Shown here: piece by piece, positions 13,710-20,424 of the stretch | How the letters are laid out: every line of letters starts with the position of its first letter | Numbering within the stretch: the first letter of the stretch is position 1 | From: Patescibacteria group bacterium | Lineage (GTDB): Bacteria; Patescibacteriota; Saccharimonadia; CAILAD01; BJGX01 | Reading direction: 5' to 3' | NCBI GenBank assembly: GCA_009691555.1 | Contig: SICB01000007.1 | Coordinates: 1 to 20,631 of the forward strand | Length of the DNA: 20,631 nt | Translations under genes and position numbers: made by a program | The notes under the pieces: model-generated | Seen by the model: the letters and a program-made list of their open reading frames with translations, nothing else | Told to the model about the DNA's origin: nothing | Databases searched by the model: none

Positions 13710-16556
13710 ATGGACAAAAATGACTCAGTAAACATCGCTTTTACCAAGGACCAGCTCAAGGCCATCGGCCATAATGAAGGCCCAATGCTAGTTGTAGCAG
13801 GTGCCGGCACTGGCAAAACAGCTGTTATAACGCAACGAATAGCTCGCCTCATACTATCGAGTAAAGCCAAGGCCGATGCCATACTGGCGCTAACTTTTAC
13901 CGACAAAGCTGCTATGGAAATGCAACAGCGGGTCGATGAGCTGCTGCCGTATGGCTATTTGGACACCCAAATAATGACCTTCCACGCCTTGTCGGAGAGG
14001 ATTTTGCAGGAGTTTGCCCTTGATGCTGGTTTGAGCCCCGAGTTTATGGTCTTAAATGACGTCCAGCAGACAATTATCCTGCAAGAAGTCATAGCGGCGG
14101 TTGATTTTAAGTATTTCAAGCCCCAGCACGACCCGTTTGCGTACATTAGGTCGCTAAAAAGTGCCATCTCGAGGCTTAAGGATGATGGAATAGACGCTGT
14201 AGAGTTCAGTAAGTTAGCCAAGCACCTAGCCGACACCGGCGACGGCCAACCGAACGAGCCAATGCTCGATTTGGCCAAAGTTTATCAACTTTATACAGAG
14301 CTTTGTACCGCTAAAAACAGCTTAGACTTTGGTGATTTATTGCTAAAATTACAACATTTGTTAAAAACCCGTCCCGAAGTCAAAAAAGAGCTTAATCAGC
14401 GCTACCAGTACTTGCTAGTTGACGAATTTCAGGATACCAACTCCATACAAATGGATATCATAGCCAGTTTGCTATCAAAGTCAAAAAATATCATGGTAGT
14501 CGGCGATGACGACCAGGCTATTTACAGCTTTAGGGGAGCATCGGTCCAAAACATCCTTAATTTTAGGACACTTTTCCCCAAAAGCGAGCTTGTAGTGCTA
14601 AAAGACAACTTTCGAAGCGGCCAAGCGATACTAGACGCCGGCTACAAGTTGATTCAAAACAACAACCCAGATAGGCTCGAAGCTTCGGAAAATATCAACA
14701 AGCAACTAATTGCTCATAAACACCCCAAGGCAGCGGTTGGAATCGAATGCTATCCCAATAAACCCAGCGAAGTCGATGGTGTAGTAGAAAAAATCGCGAG
14801 CCTATTGGGCGAAGGGGCAGAGCAAAAAGATGTAGCGATATTGCTTCGTAAAAATAGCCAGCTCAAAGCATATATCTTGGCACTTCAGAGAAAAAACATC
14901 GCCTATTATGTTCATCAAGATGTTGAGCTTTTTGACCAAAAAAGTGTAAAAATGCTCATCGCATTAGCCAAGGCAATCACCGATCCGCACGATTCATCAT
15001 CACTTTTCCAGCTACTGATTAGTGGCTTTTTTAAAAACCACGACAAACACCAAATGGTAGGCATTTCATCGCTAATAGCTCGCCAAAACAAGAGTCTTTT
15101 TGACGCCCTAACCGAGCCAGGTCAGGAGCCATGGATAGACCAGGCGATGAGCGATATCGCAGTCTGGCGCGAAATGCTGGCCGACTATACCGCCGGCGAA
15201 TTGCTCTTTGTGGCCATTAAGGCCAACGGACTACTCAAAGATCTGCTCGACGACGCCAGCACTTCGCTCGATTCGGCGCTGTCGGTACAGTATATGACCG
15301 ACTTCTTTGGGCTCGTCAAGCAGTTCGAGCTAGCCACGACCAACCCCAGCCTGGTAGAGTTTTGCAAGTACCTCGACGAAATCAAGCTTTCGTCGGCCGA
15401 TATAATGAGCGATATATCGCCACTCGACAGCTCTGGAGTGCAGATTTTGACTATTCACAAGGCCAAAGGACTAGAATTTGACTATGTCTTTATACCCGAG
15501 TTGGTAGAGCAGAGCTTTCCGACCTACCGAAAAGGCGAAGATGTGAAGTTTCCGAAAGAAGTCTTAAAGCACATCGACGGCGACCACTACCAAGAGGAAC
15601 GCCGCTTGTTTTACGTCGCACTGACCAGAGCCCGAATTGGAGCATTTCTGAGCTACGGAGCCGACTATGGTGGCAAGAGAGCCAAAAAACCATCGCGGTT
15701 TATCGGCGAGGCACTCGGTAGCGACTGGCTCAGCAGGGCAGTTCAAGTCGATGACCAGCGCAACATGGCCGAGCTAATTGGTTCGTTCGAATCAATCATT
15801 AAGGTCGCCGACCAAGACAGCCTGCTAGCCAGGCTCTACAGAGGCGATTGGCTATACCTGTCGATTAGCCAGGTCGCCGACTACCTGCGATCGCCCAAGG
15901 AGTTCTGGCTTTTTCATGTTTTGAAGCTGCCAAAAGGCCCATTTCATACATTAGTTTATGGCTCCAGTATGCACGCCGCACTCGAACACTACTACAAGTT
16001 TAAGCTTAAGGACCGCAAGATATCTCAAAACGAAGTTCTGGAGGTTTATAAGGGCGCCTGGCGTAGCGAGGGCTTTGTATCTGTTGAGCATGAGAAGGAG
16101 TTGTTTGAGACCGGCCAAAAGGCACTCATAAACTATATTCGCAACCATGCTAAAGACGAAGCCAAGCCAATTGCTATCGAAAAACCCTTTGAATTGCAAC
16201 TACCAGAGCTAAAAACAGTGATTTCGGGTCGTTATGATATTATTCTGAGCTCCAAAGATGGCATCGAAATCAGAGATTTCAAGACCTCAAGAGTCAAAGA
16301 TCAGAAAGCAGCCGACAGTAAGGCCAAAGCCAGCGTTCAGCTCGGAATATACGCCCTATCGTGGGAAAAATTACAACAAAGCCCGGTGTCGGTAACTAGC
16401 TTGGAGTTTATACAGGACTCTCTGATAGGTAAAAACACTAAAATTGATAACGAAAAAACTTTGCTTCTAATCACACAAGCCGTGGAGGGCATCAAGGCCA
16501 TGAAGTTTGACGAAAAGGGCCAAAGTCAGCTTGATTTTAATAAGCTACTGATATGA
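13710..16556 (+). CDS. UvrD/Rep-family helicase fused to a RecB-like nuclease (AdnAB-like)
   Basis: This 948-residue protein joins an SF1A DNA helicase to a C-terminal PD-(D/E)XK nuclease. Helicase motifs: Q-motif region FTKDQLKAI, Walker A AGAGTGKT (30-37), LALTFTDKAAMEMQ (Ia), Walker B DEFQD (238-242), GDDDQAIYSFRGA (III), DNFRS (IV), LTIHKAKGLEFDYVFIP (V) and EERRLFYVALTRAR (VI). The nuclease domain has His755, Asp843 in SGRYD, Asp856 and Lys858 in RDFKTS, and Gln877/Tyr881 (QLGIY), the RecB-nuclease set. The layout matches a subunit of AdnAB or AddA, end-resecting machines for double-strand break repair. No partner subunit is encoded in the window. An overlapping ATGA couples it to the metallopeptidase gene downstream. 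Confidence 0.93.
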   Translation: MDKNDSVNIAFTKDQLKAIGHNEGPMLVVAGAGTGKTAVITQRIARLILSSKAKADAILALTFTDKAAMEMQQRVDELLPYGYLDTQIMTFHALSERILQEFALDAGLSPEFMVLNDVQQTIILQEVIAAVDFKYFKPQHDPFAYIRSLKSAISRLKDDGIDAVEFSKLAKHLADTGDGQPNEPMLDLAKVYQLYTELCTAKNSLDFGDLLLKLQHLLKTRPEVKKELNQRYQYLLVDEFQDTNSIQMDIIASLLSKSKNIMVVGDDDQAIYSFRGASVQNILNFRTLFPKSELVVLKDNFRSGQAILDAGYKLIQNNNPDRLEASENINKQLIAHKHPKAAVGIECYPNKPSEVDGVVEKIASLLGEGAEQKDVAILLRKNSQLKAYILALQRKNIAYYVHQDVELFDQKSVKMLIALAKAITDPHDSSSLFQLLISGFFKNHDKHQMVGISSLIARQNKSLFDALTEPGQEPWIDQAMSDIAVWREMLADYTAGELLFVAIKANGLLKDLLDDASTSLDSALSVQYMTDFFGLVKQFELATTNPSLVEFCKYLDEIKLSSADIMSDISPLDSSGVQILTIHKAKGLEFDYVFIPELVEQSFPTYRKGEDVKFPKEVLKHIDGDHYQEERRLFYVALTRARIGAFLSYGADYGGKRAKKPSRFIGEALGSDWLSRAVQVDDQRNMAELIGSFESIIKVADQDSLLARLYRGDWLYLSISQVADYLRSPKEFWLFHVLKLPKGPFHTLVYGSSMHAALEHYYKFKLKDRKISQNEVLEVYKGAWRSEGFVSVEHEKELFETGQKALINYIRNHAKDEAKPIAIEKPFELQLPELKTVISGRYDIILSSKDGIEIRDFKTSRVKDQKAADSKAKASVQLGIYALSWEKLQQSPVSVTSLEFIQDSLIGKNTKIDNEKTLLLITQAVEGIKAMKFDEKGQSQLDFNKLLI

Positions 16557-17044
16557 AAATCGACTCTTATCGTAACCAGCGCTGGCTCGAGAGCACCCTC
16601 GATTACATCTGGAATGCTCACTTCGAGGATGTACCAAGAGACAATAATGTCAAAATTATATTTGGTAAAAAAGCCAAACGCCGCTTAGGCTCGATTGGGC
16701 TCGACAAAGACGATCTGAACACCTCGATAATCAGAATAAACCCTATTTTTAAGGACCTAGAGGTCCCGGAATTCGTGATTGTAGCTACCATTGTTCATGA
16801 AATGACCCACTATGCACACGGCTTCAATTCGCCACTCGAACAAAAGCAACAACACCCGCACCGAGGGGGCGTTATTAGGCGTGAGTTTGCCGAAAGAGGC
16901 CTAGAATATATGTATATCGAGCAAAATAAATGGCTAAAAGAAAATTGGCCAGCCATTTTAGACAAATATTTCGAGCCCACTGCGTATCGGCGCCGCAATC
17001 AACCGCTTAAATTAAAGCTCCCCTGGTGGATGTCTGGATTATAA
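16553..17044 (+). CDS. SprT-like zinc metallopeptidase
   Basis: A 163-residue soluble protein with the zinc-peptidase signature HEMTH at residues 82-86 and downstream His101/His103 in HPHRGG, one of which may be the third zinc ligand. The N-terminal region DYIWNAHF and IIRINPIF resemble SprT/SPRTN-like domains, which in eukaryotes degrade DNA-protein crosslinks. The exact subfamily is uncertain. The start codon overlaps the stop of the helicase-nuclease gene (ATGA at 16553-16556), so the two are translated together. A joint role in processing DNA or crosslinked proteins is an inference from this coupling. Confidence 0.75.
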   Translation: MKIDSYRNQRWLESTLDYIWNAHFEDVPRDNNVKIIFGKKAKRRLGSIGLDKDDLNTSIIRINPIFKDLEVPEFVIVATIVHEMTHYAHGFNSPLEQKQQHPHRGGVIRREFAERGLEYMYIEQNKWLKENWPAILDKYFEPTAYRRRNQPLKLKLPWWMSGL

Positions 17045-17057
17045 GTACCAATAAGAG

Positions 17058-17063
17058 TATTAT
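17058..17063 (+). promoter_or_regulatory. Possible -10 box TATTAT
   Basis: TATTAT lies 7 nt before the ATG at 17071, the same geometry seen at trpS and the hydrolase gene. The gene could equally be read from the upstream operon, so this is weak. Confidence 0.35.
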
Positions 17064-17070
17064 TATAAGC

Positions 17071-17424
17071 ATGAGTAGTATCAAGAAATCTAGAAATGTA
17101 AAAAAACGCACTAATCAGCTCAAACTCACATCTGGTACTTCTAAAACCATCACTAGGCCCACCAAGGCTAAGCTAGTAGCGGCTGCCCAACAGCTCAACC
17201 GCACCCGAACCCGTCGCTTTGTGCTTTATGCCCTGGGTTGTGTGGTTTTGATGCAAGTATTGCGCTATCTAAGCAATGAAGTTATCTTTGCTGGCCCGAC
17301 TACGCCAGGAGGCATTGGTTTTTTACTATTTTTCTATGTTCAGACCGGCCTGATGGTAATAATTATGCTCCTATTAATTGCCGCATCCATCACTTATCTC
17401 AGATCTTTGAGCTCCGATTTATAG
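17071..17424 (+). CDS. Small membrane protein, function unknown
   Basis: A 117-residue protein with no recognised family. Residues 1-49 are strongly basic (MSSIKKSRNVKKRTNQLK, then NRTRTRR) and should be cytosolic. Two hydrophobic segments follow, about 50-66 (FVLYALGCVVLMQVLRY) and 82-110, ending RSLSSDL. A hairpin of two spans with both ends inside is likely. The start at 17071 is preferred: an in-frame ATG at 17026 would overlap the preceding gene and add 15 residues without effect on the membrane topology. It follows the metallopeptidase gene by 26 nt. The hairpin at 17435-17450 probably marks the end of this transcription unit. Confidence 0.65.
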   Translation: MSSIKKSRNVKKRTNQLKLTSGTSKTITRPTKAKLVAAAQQLNRTRTRRFVLYALGCVVLMQVLRYLSNEVIFAGPTTPGGIGFLLFFYVQTGLMVIIMLLLIAASITYLRSLSSDL

Positions 17425-17434
17425 CACATATATC

Positions 17435-17453
17435 TAGTGCTAAAGCACTATTT
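17435..17453 (+). terminator. Possible terminator after the small membrane protein gene
   Basis: TAGTGCT (17435-17441) pairs with AGCACTA (17444-17450) and is followed by TTTG and a T/G-rich stretch. The stem is short and the T-tract poor. Confidence 0.4.
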
Positions 17454-17562
17454 GTGTGTATATTTTGGGCTTTCTACAGCTTTAATATGAGTTTATTTGT
17501 ACCTAAAATATAATTCACGCTATTGAGTCAAGATATTGTTCAGAGAGCTAAATCAATAATAC

Positions 17563-17583
17563 AGCCAGCCCGGCGGGCTTTAT
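17563..17583 (+). other. GC-rich hairpin upstream of rmuC
   Basis: AGCCCG and CGGGCT flank a single G, forming a compact hairpin in an otherwise AT-rich leader and followed by TTTATAAG. It could be a terminator for a short transcript from the TATAAT at 17509-17514 or a boundary element upstream of the rmuC promoter. No T-tract longer than three follows. Confidence 0.35.
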
Positions 17584-17598
17584 AAGCTATTTTAGGAG

Positions 17599-17607
17599 TG
17601 TTATACT
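17599..17607 (+). promoter_or_regulatory. Extended -10 promoter of rmuC
   Basis: TGTTATACT fits TGnTATAAT with one mismatch. It gives a leader of about 20 nt carrying AAGGAGGT (17621-17628), the best Shine-Dalgarno in the window. Confidence 0.6.
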
Positions 17608-17633
17608 AAATAGACCATTTAAGGAGGTGATTG

Positions 17634-18704
17634 ATGAATAGTATCCTAGTAGTTCTAATAGCACTCGTCTTGTTGGCGCTAATGGTAGTTATATATCTCC
17701 TGACAGTCAAAAAATCGGGCGTTAGCTCTGATTCTCTTGGTATGCTCAAGCAAGATCTCCAGGGTATCCAGCAGCTTATCAATCAATCGCAATCACACCT
17801 GAACGAGAGGATCGATAAAAACAACTCTGCCATGCAGGCCAGCGTCCAAAAACAGATGAGTGAGTCGTCGAAGCTGATAATTGATGTTACCGAACGCCTC
17901 ACCAAGCTCGACGAAACCAACAAGAGAGTGGTTGATGTCGCCGACGAGCTCAAGACACTCCAAAATGTCCTTCAAAACCCCAAGCAACGCGGAGTACTTG
18001 GTGAGTACTACCTGCAAACAGTACTCGACAACGTCCTGCCGGTCAATCGGTACAAGCTGCAGTACAAGTTTAAGGATGGTGATATCGTCGATGCCGTCAT
18101 ATTCCTCGAGAAAGACAAAATACTACCCATCGACTCAAAGTTTAGCCTCGAAAATTACAACCGCTTGGTAGAAGAGAAGAATAAAGACCAAAAAGCCATC
18201 TATGTGAAGCGATTCAAGCAAGATCTCAAGACCCGAATCGACGAAACCAGCAAATACATCAGGCCCAGCGAAAACACTATGGATTTTGCATTTATGTTTA
18301 TACCTTCTGAAGCCATCTATAACGACCTCCTGACCAACAAGATAGGCACCGCCGATACCGCCTCGAGAGACCTCATCGAATACGCCTTTCAGGATAAAAA
18401 GGTCATTATTGTTAGCCCCACAACCTTCATGGCTTATTTGCAAACAGTCTTGCAGGGCCTAAGGAGCCTTCAGATAGAAGACCAAGCTAAAGAAATCCAA
18501 AAGAGAGTCGGCATGCTGGGCCGTCACATCAAGAGCTATGAAGAATTTATGCATAAGCTTGGGGGGTCGCTCTCAACCACCGTCAATCATTACAACAACG
18601 CCCACAAAGAGCTTAAAAAGGTCGATAAAGATGTCGTTAATATAGCCGGAACAGATGAGTCTGTCGATCCGGCATTTCTGGAGAAGCCAAATATCGATGA
18701 TTAG
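17634..18704 (+). CDS. rmuC: DNA recombination protein RmuC
   Basis: A 356-residue RmuC family protein, shorter than the E. coli form of about 475. It has an N-terminal membrane anchor (about 4-25), a coiled-coil-like segment (about 35-115) and the RmuC nuclease-like domain from QRGVLGEYYLQ (118-128), through DAVIFLEKDKILPIDSKF (153-170; the Asp...DSK arrangement of a PD-(D/E)XK-like core) to VSPTTFMAYLQTVLQGLR (260-277). RmuC limits DNA inversions and rearrangements in E. coli; the biochemistry is poorly known. The ATG at 17634 is preferred over the TTG at 17631 because it sits 6 nt after AGGAGG. trpS follows 24 nt after the stop but has its own promoter inside that gap. Confidence 0.93.
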   Translation: MNSILVVLIALVLLALMVVIYLLTVKKSGVSSDSLGMLKQDLQGIQQLINQSQSHLNERIDKNNSAMQASVQKQMSESSKLIIDVTERLTKLDETNKRVVDVADELKTLQNVLQNPKQRGVLGEYYLQTVLDNVLPVNRYKLQYKFKDGDIVDAVIFLEKDKILPIDSKFSLENYNRLVEEKNKDQKAIYVKRFKQDLKTRIDETSKYIRPSENTMDFAFMFIPSEAIYNDLLTNKIGTADTASRDLIEYAFQDKKVIIVSPTTFMAYLQTVLQGLRSLQIEDQAKEIQKRVGMLGRHIKSYEEFMHKLGGSLSTTVNHYNNAHKELKKVDKDVVNIAGTDESVDPAFLEKPNIDD

Positions 18705-18716
18705 GCTATGGTGTTG

Positions 18717-18722
18717 TATAAT
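18717..18722 (+). promoter_or_regulatory. -10 box TATAAT of trpS
   Basis: A perfect TATAAT lies 6 nt before the ATG at 18729, the clearest leaderless geometry in the window. The in-frame ATG at 18708 lies upstream of the box and adds seven residues absent from the family. Confidence 0.7.
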
Positions 18723-18728
18723 AAAACT

Positions 18729-19712
18729 ATGAAAACCGTATTCTCAGGCTTAAAACCAACCGGCGAGATGACAATTGGCAACTACATAGGAGCCATGAAG
18801 CACTGGCCTAGTAGCCAAACCGACAGTAGAAGCATCTTTTTTGTGCCAAATTCGCATGCCCTAACGGTACGGCAAGACCCCGCCCAACTCAAAACCAGGA
18901 CACTAGACCTAGTGGCTTGGCTTTTGGCAGTTGGGGTTGACCCTGAAGAGTCGATTATATTGGTGCAATCTATGGTGCCAGCTCACGCTGAGCTATTTTG
19001 GATACTCGACAACTTCGTAACAATCGGCGAGCTCAGCCGCATGACGCAGTTTAAGGACAAAAGCGGCAAGTCTTCGGCCGAAGGTCAGCTAGTGGGGCTA
19101 TTTAACTACCCGGTACTGATGGCTGCCGATATATTGCTCTATAGTACCGACGAAGTTCCGGTGGGGGAAGACCAGATTCAACATGTCGAGCTCACCAGAG
19201 ATATCGCCACTCGATTTAATAACATCTATGGAGAAACATTTGTAATTCCTAAAGCGACCACCCCGCAACACGGCTCAAGAGTAAGAGGGCTCGATGACCC
19301 TCGCTATAAGATGAGTAAAAGCGACCACCCCGACAGCTATGTGGCGCTCGGCGAGGACGCCGAATCAGTCATCAAGAAGTTCAAGCGGGCCGTTACTGAC
19401 TCTGACGACAAGATCCGCTACGACCCCAAAGCCAAACCAGCCATTTCTAACCTCATCGAGATCTACGCCGGCTTCGCCGAGGTCGATATTGCCGAGGTAG
19501 AGGACAAATACCAGCAAAAAGGCTATGCCGAGTTCAAGCAAGAGCTCGGTGAGCTTGTTGCCCAGAAACTATCGGCCCTGCAGGCTGAGTTCGAAAAATA
19601 TCGGTCAAATGAGACTGCGCTAATGGCCATTATCGAACAGGGCAACGCCAAAGCTAGCCAAATAGCCAATAAAAAGCTCAACGAAGTGAAATCTAAAATT
19701 GGGTTGTTGTAA
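18729..19712 (+). CDS. trpS: Tryptophanyl-tRNA synthetase
   Basis: A 327-residue class I synthetase that charges tRNA-Trp, normal length for the bacterial enzyme. It begins MKTVFSGLKPTGEM, with the HIGH-equivalent TIGN at 15-18 (the same variant as in Bacillus TrpRS), and continues with MTQFKDKSGK, YPVLMAADILLY (substrate-binding Asp), VPVGEDQIQHVELTRD and the KMSKS loop KMSKS (194-198). The C-terminal helical domain ends KSKIGLL. The start at 18729 matches the family's N-terminus and lies 6 nt after a TATAAT box. It is the last protein gene in the window; transcription past its stop meets the consensus promoter of a putative structured RNA. Confidence 0.97.
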   Translation: MKTVFSGLKPTGEMTIGNYIGAMKHWPSSQTDSRSIFFVPNSHALTVRQDPAQLKTRTLDLVAWLLAVGVDPEESIILVQSMVPAHAELFWILDNFVTIGELSRMTQFKDKSGKSSAEGQLVGLFNYPVLMAADILLYSTDEVPVGEDQIQHVELTRDIATRFNNIYGETFVIPKATTPQHGSRVRGLDDPRYKMSKSDHPDSYVALGEDAESVIKKFKRAVTDSDDKIRYDPKAKPAISNLIEIYAGFAEVDIAEVEDKYQQKGYAEFKQELGELVAQKLSALQAEFEKYRSNETALMAIIEQGNAKASQIANKKLNEVKSKIGLL

Positions 19713-19764
19713 AAAATATAACAGCCATCTATATCTGAAAAATGCAATTATTACATCAAAAGTA

Positions 19765-19794
19765 TTGACATAAGCATAAGCATAGTGCTATACT
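19765..19794 (+). promoter_or_regulatory. Consensus promoter of the structured RNA
   Basis: Perfect -35 TTGACA (19765-19770), an 18-bp spacer and extended -10 TGCTATACT (-10 hexamer at 19789-19794). This is the strongest-looking promoter in the window. A dyad ACTAGA/TCTAGT (19792-19808) overlaps the -10 box and the predicted start near 19801. Confidence 0.85.
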
Positions 19795-20192
19795 AGAGTT
19801 ATTCTAGTTCATTAAAAACAAAAAATAAAAATTATGCCACATATCAAACCACCATAGGTGATGGCCTGAACTCTTAAAGGTCTTTTGCCCACAATTTGAC
19901 GGTGGGGAATCTCTGGATACAAAAAACAACCCCCTTGTTTTTTGTACCAGAACTTCCTCACTGTCGTAGAGCCACTCTGTAAGCAGTCATTATGCTGAAG
20001 GGGGATACAGGAAACAGCTCGAAGGAACTTGACCATAATTGTACCTTCTACTAAACCAGAAGGTACAATTATGGTCAGGTACCGTACCGATGGTTGGGAA
20101 GCGCCAGTCGTAGATTAGCTCCTTCAAGTATTAAATAAAACGCGACGGGCAAACTTTACTAGGGGATCTTAGCTCAGGCTAGGGTCCACAGC

Positions 20193-20262
20193 CGGGCCGA
20201 TACATGCCAATTTGTTTCTAAACATTTTAATGGGCATTTGCATCGGCCCGTAACCATTTTTT
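20193..20262 (+). terminator. GC-rich hairpin with T-tract, first terminator of the RNA locus
   Basis: CGGGCCGAT (20193-20201) pairs with ATCGGCCCG (20242-20250), with an inner ATGCC/GGGCAT stem, followed after 6 nt by TTTTTT. The gap before the T-tract makes it less ideal as a terminator; it may be a 3' structural domain of the RNA instead. Confidence 0.5.
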
Positions 20263-20279
20263 AAGCTCATCAACAGCAG

Positions 20280-20308
20280 ACACTCGCTATTAGCAGGGTG
20301 TTTTTTTT
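20280..20308 (+). terminator. Rho-independent terminator of the RNA locus
   Basis: ACACTC (20280-20285) pairs with GGGTGT (20296-20301) with one G-U pair, followed by eight Ts. It defines the likely 3' end of the structured RNA. Confidence 0.75.
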
Positions 20309-20336
20309 GTTATTAACTATATTTTGTCTAAAGCAC

Positions 20337-20360
20337 AAAAAATATAGCAGTAAAACTGCT
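20337..20360 (-). terminator. Possible leftward terminator
   Basis: Read leftward, AGCAGT-TTT-ACTGCT is followed by ATATTTTTTG. It would stop transcription entering from the right edge before it runs antisense through the structured RNA. No gene for it to serve is visible in the window. Confidence 0.45.
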
Positions 20361-20418
20361 GCCAATGCAAAGATCCTGGCGCCGCAAAGGCCAACATGCT
20401 ACTTAAAAAGGAGTAGAG

Positions 20419-20424
20419 TATAAT
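20419..20424 (+). promoter_or_regulatory. -10 box TATAAT near the right edge
   Basis: A perfect TATAAT pointing right without a good -35. Transcription would start near 20431. The following 200 bases contain no credible reading frame, so it may drive another RNA or the leader of a gene beyond the window. Confidence 0.4.

Larger units (their letters stand above)
19801..20308 (+). ncRNA. Putative large structured non-coding RNA, about 500 nt, unidentified family
   Basis: Bounded by a consensus promoter and tandem terminators, with no protein gene on either strand. Perfect or near-perfect hairpins: a 12-bp stem TACAAAAAACAA/TTGTTTTTTGTA with a CCCCC loop (19918-19946); a 19-bp stem with an 8-nt loop at 20031-20076, extendable to 23 bp (20027-20080); a stem GCCAGTCG with CGACGGGC (one mismatch); and CGGGCCGAT/ATCGGCCCG at 20193-20250. 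The CCCCC loop can pair with GGGGG near 19999-20003, suggesting a pseudoknot. The conserved core of RNase P RNA (GAGGAAAGTCC), the SRP domain IV signature and a tmRNA tag frame were looked for and not seen. The only starting ATG near the 5' end opens a 7-codon frame. Identity and function unknown. Confidence 0.6.

Noticed and set aside
13692..13712. Earlier ATG start for the helicase-nuclease gene
   Set aside because: The ATG at 13692 is part of the TATGAT box, and the added residues are not part of the family.
19834..19857. Seven-codon frame MPHIKPP near the 5' end of the RNA
   Set aside because: It has no ribosome-binding site and no leader-peptide pattern such as repeated regulatory codons; such short frames occur by chance.
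19812..20036. Leftward open frame of 74 codons in the RNA locus
   Set aside because: It runs antisense to the consensus promoter's transcript, has no Shine-Dalgarno or near -10 box, and its composition (many Cys, Ile, Gly) looks random; its first codons fall in the long hairpin.
19801..20308. RNase P RNA or SRP RNA
   Set aside because: The conserved RNase P core (GAGGAAAGTCC and ACAGAA...GGCTTA) is absent on both strands. GGTCAGG at 20073-20079 looked like SRP domain IV, but the matching AGCAGCC side does not follow.
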